NCBI RefSeq assembly: GCF_029962485.1
Contig: NZ_CP073638.1
Span: 2,294,001 to 2,358,000 of the forward strand
Direction of reading: 5' to 3'
DNA length: 64,000 bases
Source: Burkholderia cepacia
GTDB taxonomy: Bacteria > Pseudomonadota > Gammaproteobacteria > Burkholderiales > Burkholderiaceae
Made by a program: the position numbers and the translations under genes. Below, one piece after another: positions 8,228-17,071 of this stretch. A model generated the notes under the pieces. The model did no database searches, was not told the origin of the DNA, and saw nothing but the letters and a program-made list of their open reading frames with translations. Numbering within the stretch: the first letter of the stretch is position 1; every line of letters starts with the position of its first letter.

Positions 8228-9600
8228 CAATGTTCTCCTGGTTGGATCGTGCCCGCATGCAGCGCGAGCACGGCGTCGACATAGGCCTGCGCCTCGCCGA
8301 CGTAATGTGCGGGATCGAGCAGCCGCGCGAGCGCGTCGCGCGACAGGTGGGCCGACACGGTCGCGTCGGCGGCGAGCACGTCGAACAGCGTCGCGCCGGT
8401 GCGCACGGCTTCCTTCGACGCGTGCTCGACGACGTGATGCGCGTCGAGCCGTCCGATCCGGTCGCCGAGCGCGAGCATCACGGCTTCGCCGAGGATCAGC
8501 CCGTGCGTCAGGTCGAGGTTCGCGGCGAGGCGTTCGGTATTGACGTCGAGGCCCGCGACGATCTGCGCGATCTGCGCAAGCGCGCCGCCGGTCAGGCGCG
8601 CGAGATCGGGCAGCGCGTCCCATTCGGCCTGCCAGCCGCCGAGCGCGCGCTCATGTTCCTGCACCATCCCCGCGAACACGGTCGCGACGAGGTTGGGCGC
8701 GCGCACCGCGGCGGTGAGCACCGCCGCGCAACCGACCGGGTTGCGCTTGTGCGGCATCGTCGACGAACCGCCCTTGCCGGCGGCGGCCGGCTCGCCGAGC
8801 TCGCCGACTTCGGTCTGCATCTGCAGCGACACGTCGCGCGCGATCTTGCCGAGCGTACCCGTCAGCATGCCGAAACAGGATGCGGCTTCCGCGATGCGGT
8901 CGCGCTGCGTATGCCACGGCACGGCCGGCGCGGCGAGCTTCAGGTCGGCCGCGAGCGCGGCGGTGACGCCCGCCGCCTGCTCGCGCAGGCTCGCGAGCGT
9001 GCCGGCCGCGCCGCCGAACTGCAGCACGAGCGCACGCTCGCGCAATTCGGCGAAGCGCGCGCGGTGGCGCAGCAGCGCATCGAGCCATTGGGCGAATTTC
9101 AGGCCGAGCGTGATCGGCAGCGCCTGCTGCAGCCACGTGCGGCCGATCATCGGCGTCGCGCGATGCGTGCGCGCGAGCGCCGCGAGCGATACGCACGCTT
9201 CGTCGAGCATCGGCTCGAGCACGTCGAGCGTGTCGCGCAGTTGCAGCACGGTCGCGGTATCGATGATGTCCTGGCTCGTCGCGCCCCAATGCACGAACTT
9301 CGCGGCCTCGGGGTCGTCGGCCTTCACCTGCGCGGTGAGCTGCTTGACGAGCGGAATCGCGAGATTGCCGCCGAGCGCCGCGCCATGCGCGAGCGCGTCG
9401 GCGTCGAGCCGGCCGGCGTCGCACGCGCGCTCGATCGGCGCGACCGCGGCGGCGGGAATCACCTGCTGCGCGGCAAGCGCACGCGCAAGCGCGGCCTCGA
9501 CGTCGAGCATCCGCTGGATCGTCGCGCGGGGCGACCAGATCCGGTTGAGCGGCTCGGTGCCGCAGATGAGAGAGGTCAGGCGGGCGCTGTCTTCGAGCAT
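8227..9600 (-). CDS. pcaB: 3-carboxy-cis,cis-muconate cycloisomerase PcaB
   Basis: A 457-residue fumarase/aspartase superfamily enzyme: WSPRATIQRMLDVEAALARAL near the N-terminus, FVHWGATSQDIIDTA (conserved H-x-G-x-T-S-Q), and the superfamily signature GGSSTMPHKRNPVG at residues ~275-290. It lactonises 3-carboxymuconate to 4-carboxymuconolactone. The ATG at 9600 (MLEDSARLTS) is chosen because it matches the usual PcaB N-terminus; an upstream in-frame start would add an unrelated Arg-rich piece. It overlaps pcaD by one base and follows pcaJ after 88 bases. Confidence 0.95.
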   Translation of the reverse strand: MLEDSARLTSLICGTEPLNRIWSPRATIQRMLDVEAALARALAAQQVIPAAAVAPIERACDAGRLDADALAHGAALGGNLAIPLVKQLTAQVKADDPEAAKFVHWGATSQDIIDTATVLQLRDTLDVLEPMLDEACVSLAALARTHRATPMIGRTWLQQALPITLGLKFAQWLDALLRHRARFAELRERALVLQFGGAAGTLASLREQAAGVTAALAADLKLAAPAVPWHTQRDRIAEAASCFGMLTGTLGKIARDVSLQMQTEVGELGEPAAAGKGGSSTMPHKRNPVGCAAVLTAAVRAPNLVATVFAGMVQEHERALGGWQAEWDALPDLARLTGGALAQIAQIVAGLDVNTERLAANLDLTHGLILGEAVMLALGDRIGRLDAHHVVEHASKEAVRTGATLFDVLAADATVSAHLSRDALARLLDPAHYVGEAQAYVDAVLALHAGTIQPGEH

Positions 9601-9688
9601 GGCATCAGATAGGGGAAACGGCGTGCGCCTATTGTCCACCCAAGCGTGCCGGCCTGCGCGCGAGCGCACGCGCCGGCATGCCGGTGGT

Positions 9689-10345
9689 TCAGGCAGCGGC
9701 CTTCTGCGTCGCGTCGATCAGCGGCACGCCGGTCAGCTTCTGCAGTTCGTCGAACGACAGGTCGGTGAAGATCTCGCTCACCGCGAGGCCGTCGGCCGTC
9801 ACGTCGAGCACCGCGAGATCCGTATAGATACGGCTCACGCATTGCACGCCGGTGACCGGGTACGAGCACTGCGCGACGATCTTGCTTTCGCCCTGCTTCG
9901 TCAGGTGCTCCATCATCACGAACACCTGCTTCGCGCCGATCGCGAGATCCATCGCGCCGCCAACAGCCGGAATCGCATCGGGCGCGCCCGTGTGCCAGTT
10001 CGCGAGGTCGCCGTTCGCCGACACCTGGAACGCGCCGAGCACGCAGTAGTCGAGGTGGCCGCCGCGCATCATCGCGAACGAATCCGAATGGTGGAAATAC
10101 GCGCCGCCGGTGAGCAGCGTCACGTGCTGCTTGCCGGCGTTGATCAGTTCGTCGTCTTCCTCGCCGGGCGCGGGCGCGGGGCCCATGCCGAGCAGGCCGT
10201 TCTCGCTGTGCAGGAAGATTTCCTTGCTCGGGTCGAGGTGGTTCGCCACCAGCGTCGGCACGCCGATGCCGAGGTTCACGTACGCGCCTTCGGGGATGTC
10301 CTGGGCGACGCGCTTGGCCATTTCATCGCGGGTCAGTCGTTTCAT
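9689..10345 (-). CDS. pcaJ: 3-oxoadipate CoA-transferase subunit B PcaJ
   Basis: A 218-residue CoA-transferase beta subunit: MKRLTRDEMAKRVAQDIPEGAYVNLGIGVP at the start, then the family catalytic glutamate motif in FLHSENGLLGMGPAP (S-E-N-G), GGHLDYCVLGAFQVS and a C-terminal SFDELQKLTG. With PcaI it transfers CoA from succinyl-CoA to 3-oxoadipate. It begins 13 bases after the pcaI stop, with GGGAGATAT upstream of the ATG. Length and motifs are typical. Confidence 0.96.
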   Translation of the reverse strand: MKRLTRDEMAKRVAQDIPEGAYVNLGIGVPTLVANHLDPSKEIFLHSENGLLGMGPAPAPGEEDDELINAGKQHVTLLTGGAYFHHSDSFAMMRGGHLDYCVLGAFQVSANGDLANWHTGAPDAIPAVGGAMDLAIGAKQVFVMMEHLTKQGESKIVAQCSYPVTGVQCVSRIYTDLAVLDVTADGLAVSEIFTDLSFDELQKLTGVPLIDATQKAAA

Positions 10346-10358
10346 CTGGATATCTCCC

Positions 10359-11075
10359 TCAAGCAGCTTGTGATGCAGCGTGTTCGGCAGCCAGCTCGGC
10401 CGCGTGCGCGGCCTGCGGCACCTCGACGACGCGCTGGACGAAAATGCCCGGCGTCACGATGTGTTCCGGGTTCAGCGCGCCGAGCGGCACGACTTCCGAC
10501 ACCTGCACGATCGCGACCTTCGCGGCGCTGGCCATGATCGGACCGAAGTTGCGCGCGGTCTTGCGATACACGAGGTTGCCCCAGCGATCGCCCTTGTACG
10601 CCTTCACGAGCGCGAAATCGGCGTGGATCGGCGTTTCGAACACATATTGCTTGCCGTCGATCACGCGCGTTTCCTTGCCTTCCGCGAGCTTGGTGCCGAA
10701 ACCCGTCGGCGTGAAGAAGCCGCCGATGCCGGCGCCCGCCGCGCGAATGCGCTCCGCGAGGTTGCCCTGCGGCACGAGTTCCAGCTCGATCTCGCCTGCC
10801 CGGTACAGCCCGTCGAACACCTGCGAATCGCTCTGGCGCGGGAACGAGCAGATGATCTTGCGCACCTGCTTTGCCTTCAGCAGCGCCGCGAGGCCCGTCT
10901 CGCCGTTGCCCGCGTTGTTGTTGACGATCGTCAGGTCGCGCGCGCCCTGTTCGATCAGCGCGTCGATCAGCTCGGACGGCATGCCGGCCGTGCCGAAGCC
11001 GCCGATCATGATTGTCGCGCCATCGTGGATGTCGGCCACCGCCGACTGAAGCGATTCGAAAATCTTGTTGACCAT
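10359..11075 (-). CDS. pcaI: 3-oxoadipate CoA-transferase subunit A PcaI
   Basis: A 238-residue CoA-transferase alpha subunit: MVNKIFESLQSAVADIHDGATIMIGGFGTAGMPSEL (the G-G-F-G-x-x-G-x-P motif near residue 25), NNNAGNGETGLAAL, GGFFTPTGFGT and ALVKAYKGDRWGNL. It pairs with PcaJ. It is the first gene of the six-gene minus-strand run pcaIJBDCK. AGGAAGAG lies just before the ATG. The promoter region upstream carries two oppositely oriented PcaR-like boxes (11175-11208). pcaF (thiolase) and pcaHG, which complete the pathway, are not in the window. Confidence 0.96.
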   Translation of the reverse strand: MVNKIFESLQSAVADIHDGATIMIGGFGTAGMPSELIDALIEQGARDLTIVNNNAGNGETGLAALLKAKQVRKIICSFPRQSDSQVFDGLYRAGEIELELVPQGNLAERIRAAGAGIGGFFTPTGFGTKLAEGKETRVIDGKQYVFETPIHADFALVKAYKGDRWGNLVYRKTARNFGPIMASAAKVAIVQVSEVVPLGALNPEHIVTPGIFVQRVVEVPQAAHAAELAAEHAASQAA

Positions 11076-11174
11076 GTCTCTTCCTGATACGAACCCGCGG
11101 CTCGATGCGCGGCCTGTCGAGGGGACACGCGCGTGCCGCGTGCCGCGCCGGGGCCGATGTCGATCCCGGTATTT

Positions 11175-11208
11175 GTTCGCTATTCGAACCTAGATTCGAT
11201 TAGCGAAC
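11175..11208. promoter_or_regulatory. Paired PcaR/IclR-type operator boxes upstream of pcaI
   Basis: GTTCGCTATTCGAAC (11175-11189) and, on the other strand, GTTCGCTAATCGAAT (11194-11208) are two near-identical 15-base boxes, each itself close to palindromic. Together they form a 14-bp inverted repeat with one mismatch around CCTAGA. The box resembles the IclR-family PcaR site that I recall from Pseudomonas (GTTCGATAATCGCAC). It lies 10 bases past the pobA stop and 100 bases before the pcaI start. Confidence 0.7.
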
Positions 11209-11218
11209 GATGGGCCGA

Positions 11219-12451
11219 TCATAGAGTCGCGCACAGCGCGTTGTCAAGGCGGGTTCCCTCGGGGGCCGTCGCATCGTCGAACGGCAACCCGACGTAGTTT
11301 TCGGCAAGCGACTGCGCGGCGGCCCGCGAGCGCGTCACGTATTTCAGTTCGGCAAACTTCAGGCGATTGACGAACGGCGAGTCCTCCGGCGACGAATGCA
11401 GCATGTTCGTCATGAAGTACGAGAAGTGCTCGGCGCGCCACACGCGTTCGAGGCAAGTCGCCGAATACGTGTCGAGCGGCGTCGTGTCGCCCGTCCGGTA
11501 GCGCGCACCGAGCGCGCGGGACAGCGCGCGGACGTCGGCTACCGCGAGGTTCATCCCCTTCGCGCCGGTCGGCGGCACGATGTGCGCGGCGTCGCCGGCC
11601 AGGAACAGGCGCCCGTGCTGCATCGTCTCCGACACGAAGCTGCGCATCGGCGTCACGCTCTTCTGCGTGATCCGGCCCTCGGTCGGCGTCCAGCCCGTGT
11701 CGTTCGAGAAGCGCGTGTGCAGTTCGTCCCAGATCCGCGTGTCGGACCATTCGGCGAGGTCTTCATCGGGCTTGCACTGCAGGTACAGGCGCGTGACCGT
11801 CGGCGAGCGCATCGAGAACAGCGCGAAGCCGTTGTCGTGATGCGCGTAGACGAGTTCGTCAAGCGACGGCGCCGCATCGGCGAGGATGCCGAGCCACGCG
11901 AACGGGTAGACGCGCTCGAACGTGTTCAGCCGCTCGGCCGGAATCGTCTGGCGCGCGATGCCGTGGAAGCCGTCGCAGCCGGCGATGTAGTCGCAGTCGA
12001 TGCGGTCTTCGCGGCCGTCCGCGTGCTTGAACGTGACGAACGGGTGCTCGCCTTCGACGTCGTGCAGCGCGACGTCGCTCACTTCGAAATGCATCTGATG
12101 AGCATGCTCGACGCCGGCGGCGATCAGGTCGCGCACGACTTCGTGCTGGCTATAGACGGTAATCGCGCGCCCGCCGGTCAGTTCGGACAGGTCGATGCGA
12201 TGGCGCTGGCCCGAGAACAGCAGCTCGATGCCGTGATGTTCGAGCCCTTCGCGGCGCATCCGGTCGCCGAGACCGGCTTCGTTCAGCGTGTCGACCGTAC
12301 CCTGCTCCAGCACGCCGGCGCGGATGCGGTTCTCGCAGTATTCGCGCGAACGCGCTTCGACGAGGATGGAATCGACGCCTTGCAGGCGCAGCAGATGGGA
12401 AAGCAAAAGGCCGGACGGACCGGCGCCGATGATGGCGACCTGGGTGCGCAT
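11219..12451 (-). CDS. pobA: 4-hydroxybenzoate 3-monooxygenase PobA
   Basis: A 410-residue FAD monooxygenase that hydroxylates 4-hydroxybenzoate to protocatechuate with NADPH. Visible: N-terminal Rossmann motif GAGPSGLLLSHLL (residues ~8-20), ARSREYCENRIRAGVLEQGTVD (the R-I-R-A-G-V-L-E motif of PobA), the CDGFHGIARQTIP region (D-G-x-H-G-x-x-R) and the FAD ribityl motif LFLAGDAAHIVPPTGAKGMNLA. The start is MRTQVAIIGAG at 12451; the frame is open far upstream but that is shadow. The protein is slightly longer than the usual ~394 residues because of a C-terminal tail. It is upstream of, and collinear with, pcaIJBDCK. Confidence 0.96.
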   Translation of the reverse strand: MRTQVAIIGAGPSGLLLSHLLRLQGVDSILVEARSREYCENRIRAGVLEQGTVDTLNEAGLGDRMRREGLEHHGIELLFSGQRHRIDLSELTGGRAITVYSQHEVVRDLIAAGVEHAHQMHFEVSDVALHDVEGEHPFVTFKHADGREDRIDCDYIAGCDGFHGIARQTIPAERLNTFERVYPFAWLGILADAAPSLDELVYAHHDNGFALFSMRSPTVTRLYLQCKPDEDLAEWSDTRIWDELHTRFSNDTGWTPTEGRITQKSVTPMRSFVSETMQHGRLFLAGDAAHIVPPTGAKGMNLAVADVRALSRALGARYRTGDTTPLDTYSATCLERVWRAEHFSYFMTNMLHSSPEDSPFVNRLKFAELKYVTRSRAAAQSLAENYVGLPFDDATAPEGTRLDNALCATL

Positions 12452-12568
12452 TGTTCGTCTCCTGAACATTGGTTCGAGTAATGGAACACATTTGAGCGCT
12501 TTCCCGACTATGCGGCAACGCGATTCAGGAGATATGTTGTATACGTTTTGAAGATACTGCCTCCGGCG
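12452..12568. promoter_or_regulatory. pobA / LysR divergent promoter region
   Basis: A 117-base AT-richer gap between pobA (minus) and the LysR gene (plus). It holds GTTC-N8-GAAC at 12472-12487, a weak inverted repeat 20 bases before the pobA start, and TTGTATACG near 12537. Divergent LysR sites normally lie in such gaps; no exact operator can be proven. Confidence 0.45.
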
Positions 12569-13495
12569 ATGGATACGCTCGATCTGAACCTGATTCCCTA
12601 CCTCGTCGCACTCGACGACACGCGCAACGTGAGCCGCGCGGGCGACTTGCTCGGCGTGAGCCAGCCGCGCGTGAGCACGGCGCTCGGCCGGCTGCGTGAG
12701 TACTTCGGCGATCCGCTGTTCGTGCGCACGTCGCGCGGGATGGAGCCGACGCCGCGCGCGCTCGCGCTGCTGCCGGCCGCCCGCGATGCGCTCGCGCAGA
12801 TCGAGCGCGGCCTCGTCGCGCCGCACGACTTCGATCCGGCCGCGAGCACGCATACGTTCTCGATCGCGCTGTCGGACGTCGGCGAGATCGTGTTCCTGCC
12901 GAAGCTGCTGCAGGCATTCGCGACGCGTGCGCCGCACGCGAACCTGCGCTCGGTCTCGCTCGCGCACGACGAAGTCGGGCGTGGCCTCGAAGCCGGGTCG
13001 ATCGATCTCGCGGTCGGCTACTTCCCCGATCTCGACGGCAACAACTTCTTCCAGCAGCGGTTGTTCACGCACCGGTTCGTCTGCCTGATGCGGCGCGGCC
13101 ATCCGTTCGAACAGGCGCCACCGTTCACGGTCGAGCAGTTCCTCGCGTGCGGGCACGCAGTGGTGCGCGCCGAAGGCCGCAGCCAGGAGGTGCTCGAGAA
13201 ATATCTCGCGAAGCAGCGCATGCAGCGCCGCGCGGTGCTCGAGACGCCGCACTTCATGAGCCTGCCGTTCATCCTGAGCCGCACCGACCTGATCGCGACG
13301 GTGCCGCATGCGATCGGCTATGCGTATGCGGCCGAGCACGCGTTCATCGTGCCCGTCGAGCCGCCGCTCGCCCTCCCGCGCTTCGACCTGAAGCAGCACT
13401 GGCATCGCAAGTACCACAACGATCCGCGCACCGCGTGGCTGCGCGGCGTCGTCGCCTCGCTGTTCAACGACGAACAGGACGAATGGCCGAAGTGA
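12569..13495 (+). CDS. LysR-family regulator, probable pobA activator
   Basis: A 308-residue LysR regulator: N-terminal winged HTH with TRNVSRAGDLLGVSQPRVSTALGRLREYFGDPLFVRTSRGMEPTP (residues ~22-65), then a ligand domain (SIALSDVGEIVFLPKLL..., typical of the PobR/NahR/LinR-like branch with RRGHPF). It is divergent from pobA, the usual arrangement of a LysR regulator and its target, so 4-hydroxybenzoate-dependent control of pobA is likely. The ATG at 12569 (MDTLDLNLIPYL) is preferred over an in-frame TTG seven codons earlier because it matches the normal LysR start; no strong ribosome site is visible for either. Confidence 0.88.
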   Translation: MDTLDLNLIPYLVALDDTRNVSRAGDLLGVSQPRVSTALGRLREYFGDPLFVRTSRGMEPTPRALALLPAARDALAQIERGLVAPHDFDPAASTHTFSIALSDVGEIVFLPKLLQAFATRAPHANLRSVSLAHDEVGRGLEAGSIDLAVGYFPDLDGNNFFQQRLFTHRFVCLMRRGHPFEQAPPFTVEQFLACGHAVVRAEGRSQEVLEKYLAKQRMQRRAVLETPHFMSLPFILSRTDLIATVPHAIGYAYAAEHAFIVPVEPPLALPRFDLKQHWHRKYHNDPRTAWLRGVVASLFNDEQDEWPK

Positions 13496-13557
13496 CGGAC
13501 GGTAAGCGGCAGGCCGCACACACGACCCGCGAAAGCATGAAACAATGGCCGGATATC

Positions 13558-13574
13558 GGCCGCCGCTGGCGGCC
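13558..13574 (+). promoter_or_regulatory. Hairpin in the folE leader
   Basis: GGCCGCC-GCT-GGCGGCC is a perfect 7-bp stem ending 17 bases before the folE ATG. It has no T-run. It may mark the end of the upstream LysR transcript or influence folE translation; function is not known. Confidence 0.35.
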
Positions 13575-13591
13575 TTCGATGGAGCCACTAC

Positions 13592-14227
13592 ATGGGTAAG
13601 GGAAAGAAAATCGCGCAGGCCGAGCCGGCCGCCTCCCGGCCGAGCCGTGAAGAAGCAGAAGACGCCGTCCGCGTGCTGTTGCGCTGGGCCGGCGACGATC
13701 CCGCACGCGAAGGGCTGCTCGATACGCCCGCGCGCGTCGTGCGCGCGTACGAGCAGTTCTTCGCCGGTTATGCGCTGGAGCCGCGCGACATCCTCGCGCG
13801 CACGTTCAGCGAAGTCGACGGCTACGACGAGATGATCGTGCTGAAGGACATCCGCTTCGAGAGCTACTGCGAGCACCACATGGTGCCGATCATCGGCCGC
13901 GCGCACGTCGCGTATCTGCCGAACCATCGCGTGGTCGGCATCTCGAAGCTCGCGCGCCTCGTCGATGCATTCGCGAAGCGCCTGCAGATCCAGGAAAAGA
14001 TGACCGTGCAGATCGCCGACACGCTGTTCGACGTACTGCAGCCGAAGGGCGTCGGCGTGATCCTCGAAGCCGCGCACCAGTGCATCTCGACGCGCGGCGT
14101 GCACAAGCCGGGCGTCGAGATGGTGACGTCGCGCATGCTCGGCACGTTCCGCACCGATCCGTCGACGCGCCGCGAATTCCTGTCGATCGTCGCGAACCCT
14201 TCTTCAGTCAACCTGACGAATACCTGA
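13592..14227 (+). CDS. folE: GTP cyclohydrolase I FolE
   Basis: A 211-residue type I GTP cyclohydrolase, the first enzyme of tetrahydrofolate/pterin synthesis. Motifs: [46 protein letters not shown] (the zinc Cys and catalytic His of C-E-H-H), [25 protein letters not shown], and [14 protein letters not shown] with the second zinc Cys. Start: ATG at 13592 with GGAG about 11 bases upstream. Its TGA overlaps the ATG of the next gene (TGATG), so the two are probably translated together. This may be a second folE copy of the strain; that cannot be judged from one window. Confidence 0.96.
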   Translation: MGKGKKIAQAEPAASRPSREEAEDAVRVLLRWAGDDPAREGLLDTPARVVRAYEQFFAGYALEPRDILARTFSEVDGYDEMIVLKDIRFESYCEHHMVPIIGRAHVAYLPNHRVVGISKLARLVDAFAKRLQIQEKMTVQIADTLFDVLQPKGVGVILEAAHQCISTRGVHKPGVEMVTSRMLGTFRTDPSTRREFLSIVANPSSVNLTNT

Positions 14228-15030
14228 TGGCGCAGACGAAGCAAGCGGCACACGCGCCCGTCGTGCTCGTAACCGGCGCCGCGCGCCGGGCCGGGCGCGC
14301 GTTCGCCGAGTATTTCGCGAAGCATGGCTATCGCACCGCGGTGCATTACGACCGTTCGGCCGACGCCGCGCAGGCCGCCGCCCGCGCGATCGCCGAACGC
14401 GGGCACGATTCGGTCGCGTTGCAGGCCGACCTGTCGGATGCCGCGCAGATCACCGCGCTGATCGACCAGGTGTATGCGCGCTTCGGGCGCCTCGACGTGC
14501 TGGTCAACAACGCGTCGGTGTTCTGGCAGGACCACTTCCCGAGCTTCGACCTCGCGGCGTTCGACCAGGCATGGGCCGTCAACTGCCGCGCGCCGATCCT
14601 GCTTACGCGGGCGTTCTACGAACGCGCGCGCGCCGCCGGCACGCAGGGCGTCGTGGTGAACGTGATCGACCAGAAGATCAAGGAAAACTTTCACCGCGAC
14701 CACTTCAGCTACACGGTCGCGAAGGCCGCGCTCGGCAACCTCACGCAAATGCTCGCGCTGTCGTCCGCGCCGGTGCTGCGCGTGAACGCGGTGTTCCCGG
14801 GGCTGATGCTGCCGAGCGACGACCAGACGCAGGCCGACTTCGAACACGCGAGCCGCGCGTCGACGCCGCTCGCGCGCATCGCCGGCCCCGACGACGTCGC
14901 GAGCGCGATCCTGCTGCTGACCGGCAACGCGTACAACGGCGTGGATTTCGTCGTCGATGCGGGGCAGAACCTGATCCGCGTCGACCAGGACGTGCTGTAC
15001 AAGCACCGCTCGCCGGACGGCAAGCACTGA
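14227..15030 (+). CDS. SDR oxidoreductase, pteridine/dihydromonapterin reductase-like
   Basis: A 267-residue short-chain dehydrogenase: nucleotide motif VTGAARRAGRAFAEYF (T-G-x3-R-x-G, the arginine-containing form of pteridine reductases), LVNNASVFWQD, and catalytic Y-x3-K in FSYTVAKAAL. The start overlaps the folE stop by one base. The genetic coupling with folE, together with the T-G-A-A-R-R motif, suggests a FolM-type reductase making tetrahydrofolate or tetrahydromonapterin. The substrate is inference; the fold is certain. Confidence 0.87.
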   Translation: MAQTKQAAHAPVVLVTGAARRAGRAFAEYFAKHGYRTAVHYDRSADAAQAAARAIAERGHDSVALQADLSDAAQITALIDQVYARFGRLDVLVNNASVFWQDHFPSFDLAAFDQAWAVNCRAPILLTRAFYERARAAGTQGVVVNVIDQKIKENFHRDHFSYTVAKAALGNLTQMLALSSAPVLRVNAVFPGLMLPSDDQTQADFEHASRASTPLARIAGPDDVASAILLLTGNAYNGVDFVVDAGQNLIRVDQDVLYKHRSPDGKH

Positions 15031-15070
15031 CGCACACGGCGCACGCCCGTGCGAATCGAGCGCGCCGCCG

Positions 15071-15090
15071 CCCGCCGCCCGCCGCCCGCC
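15071..15090. repeat. Short tandem repeat CCCGCCG x 2.9
   Basis: Three near-perfect tandem copies of the 7-mer CCCGCCG between the convergent SDR and serine acetyltransferase genes. This is a possible length-variable site. Confidence 0.7.
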
Positions 15091-15093
15091 ACG

Positions 15094-16014
15094 TTAAGGC
15101 TTCTCGGCGCTCCCGCCTTCGCGAACCTTGCCCTGCGCGACACTCGTGCCGGCCGGCACGCTGTGCGTGAGCCACACGTTGCCGCCGATCACCGAGCCGC
15201 GCCCGATCGTCACGCGGCCGAGAATCGTCGCGCCCGCGTAGATCACCACGTCGTCCTCGACGATCGGGTGCCGCGCATTGCCCTTGACCAGTGCGCCTTC
15301 GCCATCGGCCGGGAAACTCTTCGCGCCGAGCGTGACGGCCTGGTACACGCGCACGCGCTCGCCGATGATCGCGGTTTCGCCGATCACGACACCGGTGCCG
15401 TGGTCGATGAAGAAGCTCGGGCCGATCTGCGCGCCCGGATGGATGTCGATGCCGGTGGCCGAGTGGGCGATTTCATTGATGAATCGCGCGAGTAGCGGCA
15501 CGCCGAGCTGGTGCAGCGCGTGGGCGAGCCGATGGTGCATCATCGCGAGCACGCCGGGGTAGCACAGCAGGATCTCTGTGATGTGCTGCGCGGCCGGATC
15601 GCCCGCGTATGCGGCCTGGATGTCGCTGACGAGCAGCGCGCGCACCGCCGGCAACTGCCGGCCGAATTCACGCGCGATTTCGAACGCGCGTTCGTCGAGT
15701 TCCGCGAACGGCGTATCGGCATGCTCGGGCAGGAACGGCAGCGCGCGGCGAACCTGCTCGGACAGGATCCGCAGCGTGCTTTCGAGCGTATGGCCGACGT
15801 AGTAGTCGACGCTTTCGTCGGTGAGGTCCGGCGCGCCGTAATGCGTCGGAAACATCGACGCGCGCAGGCCGGTCACAATCTTGCAGATCGCATCGCGCGA
15901 CGGCAGCTCACGGATGCCGCGCGGATGGCGCGTGCGATGGAGTTCTTCGCGCGACTCGCGCAAGCCGGCGACGATTTCTTCGAGGCCCCACTGACGGACG
16001 GGTGATGTCGACAT
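15094..16014 (-). CDS. Serine O-acetyltransferase (EpsC/CysE type)
   Basis: A 306-residue serine acetyltransferase: a helical N-terminal domain, then FINEIAHSATGIDIHPGAQIGPSFFIDHGTGVVIGETAIIGERVRVYQAVTLGAKSF, the left-handed beta-helix with the catalytic D-H-G-T-G-V-V-I-G-E-T signature, and hexapeptide repeats to ~residue 290. It makes O-acetylserine from serine and acetyl-CoA for cysteine synthesis. The longer helical N-terminus resembles EpsC-type enzymes rather than short CysE. The gene stands alone, convergent with the folE operon; no cysK is nearby. Confidence 0.92.
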   Translation of the reverse strand: MSTSPVRQWGLEEIVAGLRESREELHRTRHPRGIRELPSRDAICKIVTGLRASMFPTHYGAPDLTDESVDYYVGHTLESTLRILSEQVRRALPFLPEHADTPFAELDERAFEIAREFGRQLPAVRALLVSDIQAAYAGDPAAQHITEILLCYPGVLAMMHHRLAHALHQLGVPLLARFINEIAHSATGIDIHPGAQIGPSFFIDHGTGVVIGETAIIGERVRVYQAVTLGAKSFPADGEGALVKGNARHPIVEDDVVIYAGATILGRVTIGRGSVIGGNVWLTHSVPAGTSVAQGKVREGGSAEKP

Positions 16015-16151
16015 ATGCCAATGCAGGCGGCCGCGCTCGGTCGCACGGCCGCTAATAAAGTGACGGGTTCCACAAGATTACCGCGTTTTTTGTCCGGGAG
16101 CGGTACACCGGGGATCGGCCGGACGGCCGACGACGCGCGAGCGTGGCGGCG

Positions 16152-16385
16152 TCACATCGTGACGCTGCTCGCGTCGATCCAGCGCACGGCCCAGTCGCGT
16201 GCGTGCGCGATCGCGTCGCCTTCGTCGTTGAACTGGAGCTCGATCGGAAAAAAACGGTTCGCAACAAGCTCCCCGTCGCTCGATCGGGAGATCACGACGT
16301 AGGGCTTGAACGAACCATCGCTGGCGCGCGCGGGCGCGCAGTTCAACAGATAACCGCGGTGCGTGAAGGCAGTAGTCGCTTGCAT
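16152..16385 (-). CDS. Small protein of unknown function
   Basis: A 77-residue soluble protein starting MQATTAFTHRGYLLNCAPA, with KPYVVISRSSDGELVANRFFPIEL in the middle and a tail rich in acidic residues and tryptophan. No domain or signal peptide is recognised. Codon use fits the genome and it stands between two genes with its own gap, so it is probably real. Its role cannot be inferred. Confidence 0.65.
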   Translation of the reverse strand: MQATTAFTHRGYLLNCAPARASDGSFKPYVVISRSSDGELVANRFFPIELQFNDEGDAIAHARDWAVRWIDASSVTM

Positions 16386-16663
16386 GAATCCGCCACCTCT
16401 AGTCCCTTGCTTTGTTGTTCACTACCCGTCTTTAAGGGTGCTGCGGCGCCCCGGCGCGGGCAGAGGCGGCGAGACTTCATCCCCTGTCGCCGCTTCGCAG
16501 GAAAAGAATCATACTCTGTAGAAAACGCGTCTTCTAGCTGAAATAAATCATGACAAATCAGTGCGCGTCGCGCGACCGCGGCGATCGCCCGCGCGCCTTT
16601 TCCCGTCGTGCCCGGAACGGGATTTGCTTCGATCCGGAGCGTTTCGCCGCCAGGAGAGCCGCG

Positions 16664-17071
16664 ATGGAATCATCCGGTCAAACAGGTCGTGTGCGCCCGC
16701 GCAGTGTCGAACTCGACAACGACGACACGCACGACAGCACGGTCGACACCGACGGCAAGAACCGCGAGGCGGCGCGCCTCGCCGGCAACGGACCGATCTC
16801 GCCCGACGAGATCACGCGCAGCAACGCGTCGCTCGTCAATGCGATGCCGGAAGCCGGCGACGGCTTCGCCGGTTTCGACAGCCGCCCCGGCGGCAACCAT
16901 CCGGCGTTCGCGCTGCGCGCGGGTTACATGGTGATCGAGAAAGGCTTCGACGCGCCGGCTCCGAGCGACGCGATGTTCGGTCCCGTCCACAGGATGTACG
17001 GCAGCGCGTACTGGCCCGGCCACGGACGGCGGCCGGAACGCATCATCGAGCTGACAGCCGTACCGCGGTAG
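16664..17071 (+). CDS. Small Burkholderia-type protein, possibly DUF3005
   Basis: A 135-residue hydrophilic protein: VELDNDDTHDSTVDTDGKNREAAR, then SNASLVNAMPEAGDGFAGFDSRPGG and a C-terminal MYGSAYWPGHGRRPERIIEL. The ATG at 16664 has AGGAGA 6 bases upstream, deciding it over the earlier in-frame ATG. It recalls the DUF3005 proteins of Burkholderia, from memory and not verified. There are no membrane segments or enzyme motifs. Function unknown. Confidence 0.7.
   Translation: MESSGQTGRVRPRSVELDNDDTHDSTVDTDGKNREAARLAGNGPISPDEITRSNASLVNAMPEAGDGFAGFDSRPGGNHPAFALRAGYMVIEKGFDAPAPSDAMFGPVHRMYGSAYWPGHGRRPERIIELTAVPR

Noticed and set aside
11219..14104. A 961-codon open frame on the minus strand running through pobA and the LysR/folE genes
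   Set aside because: Only the 410 residues from 12451 onward resemble a protein family (PobA). The upstream part is the antisense shadow of well-supported plus-strand genes in GC-rich DNA.
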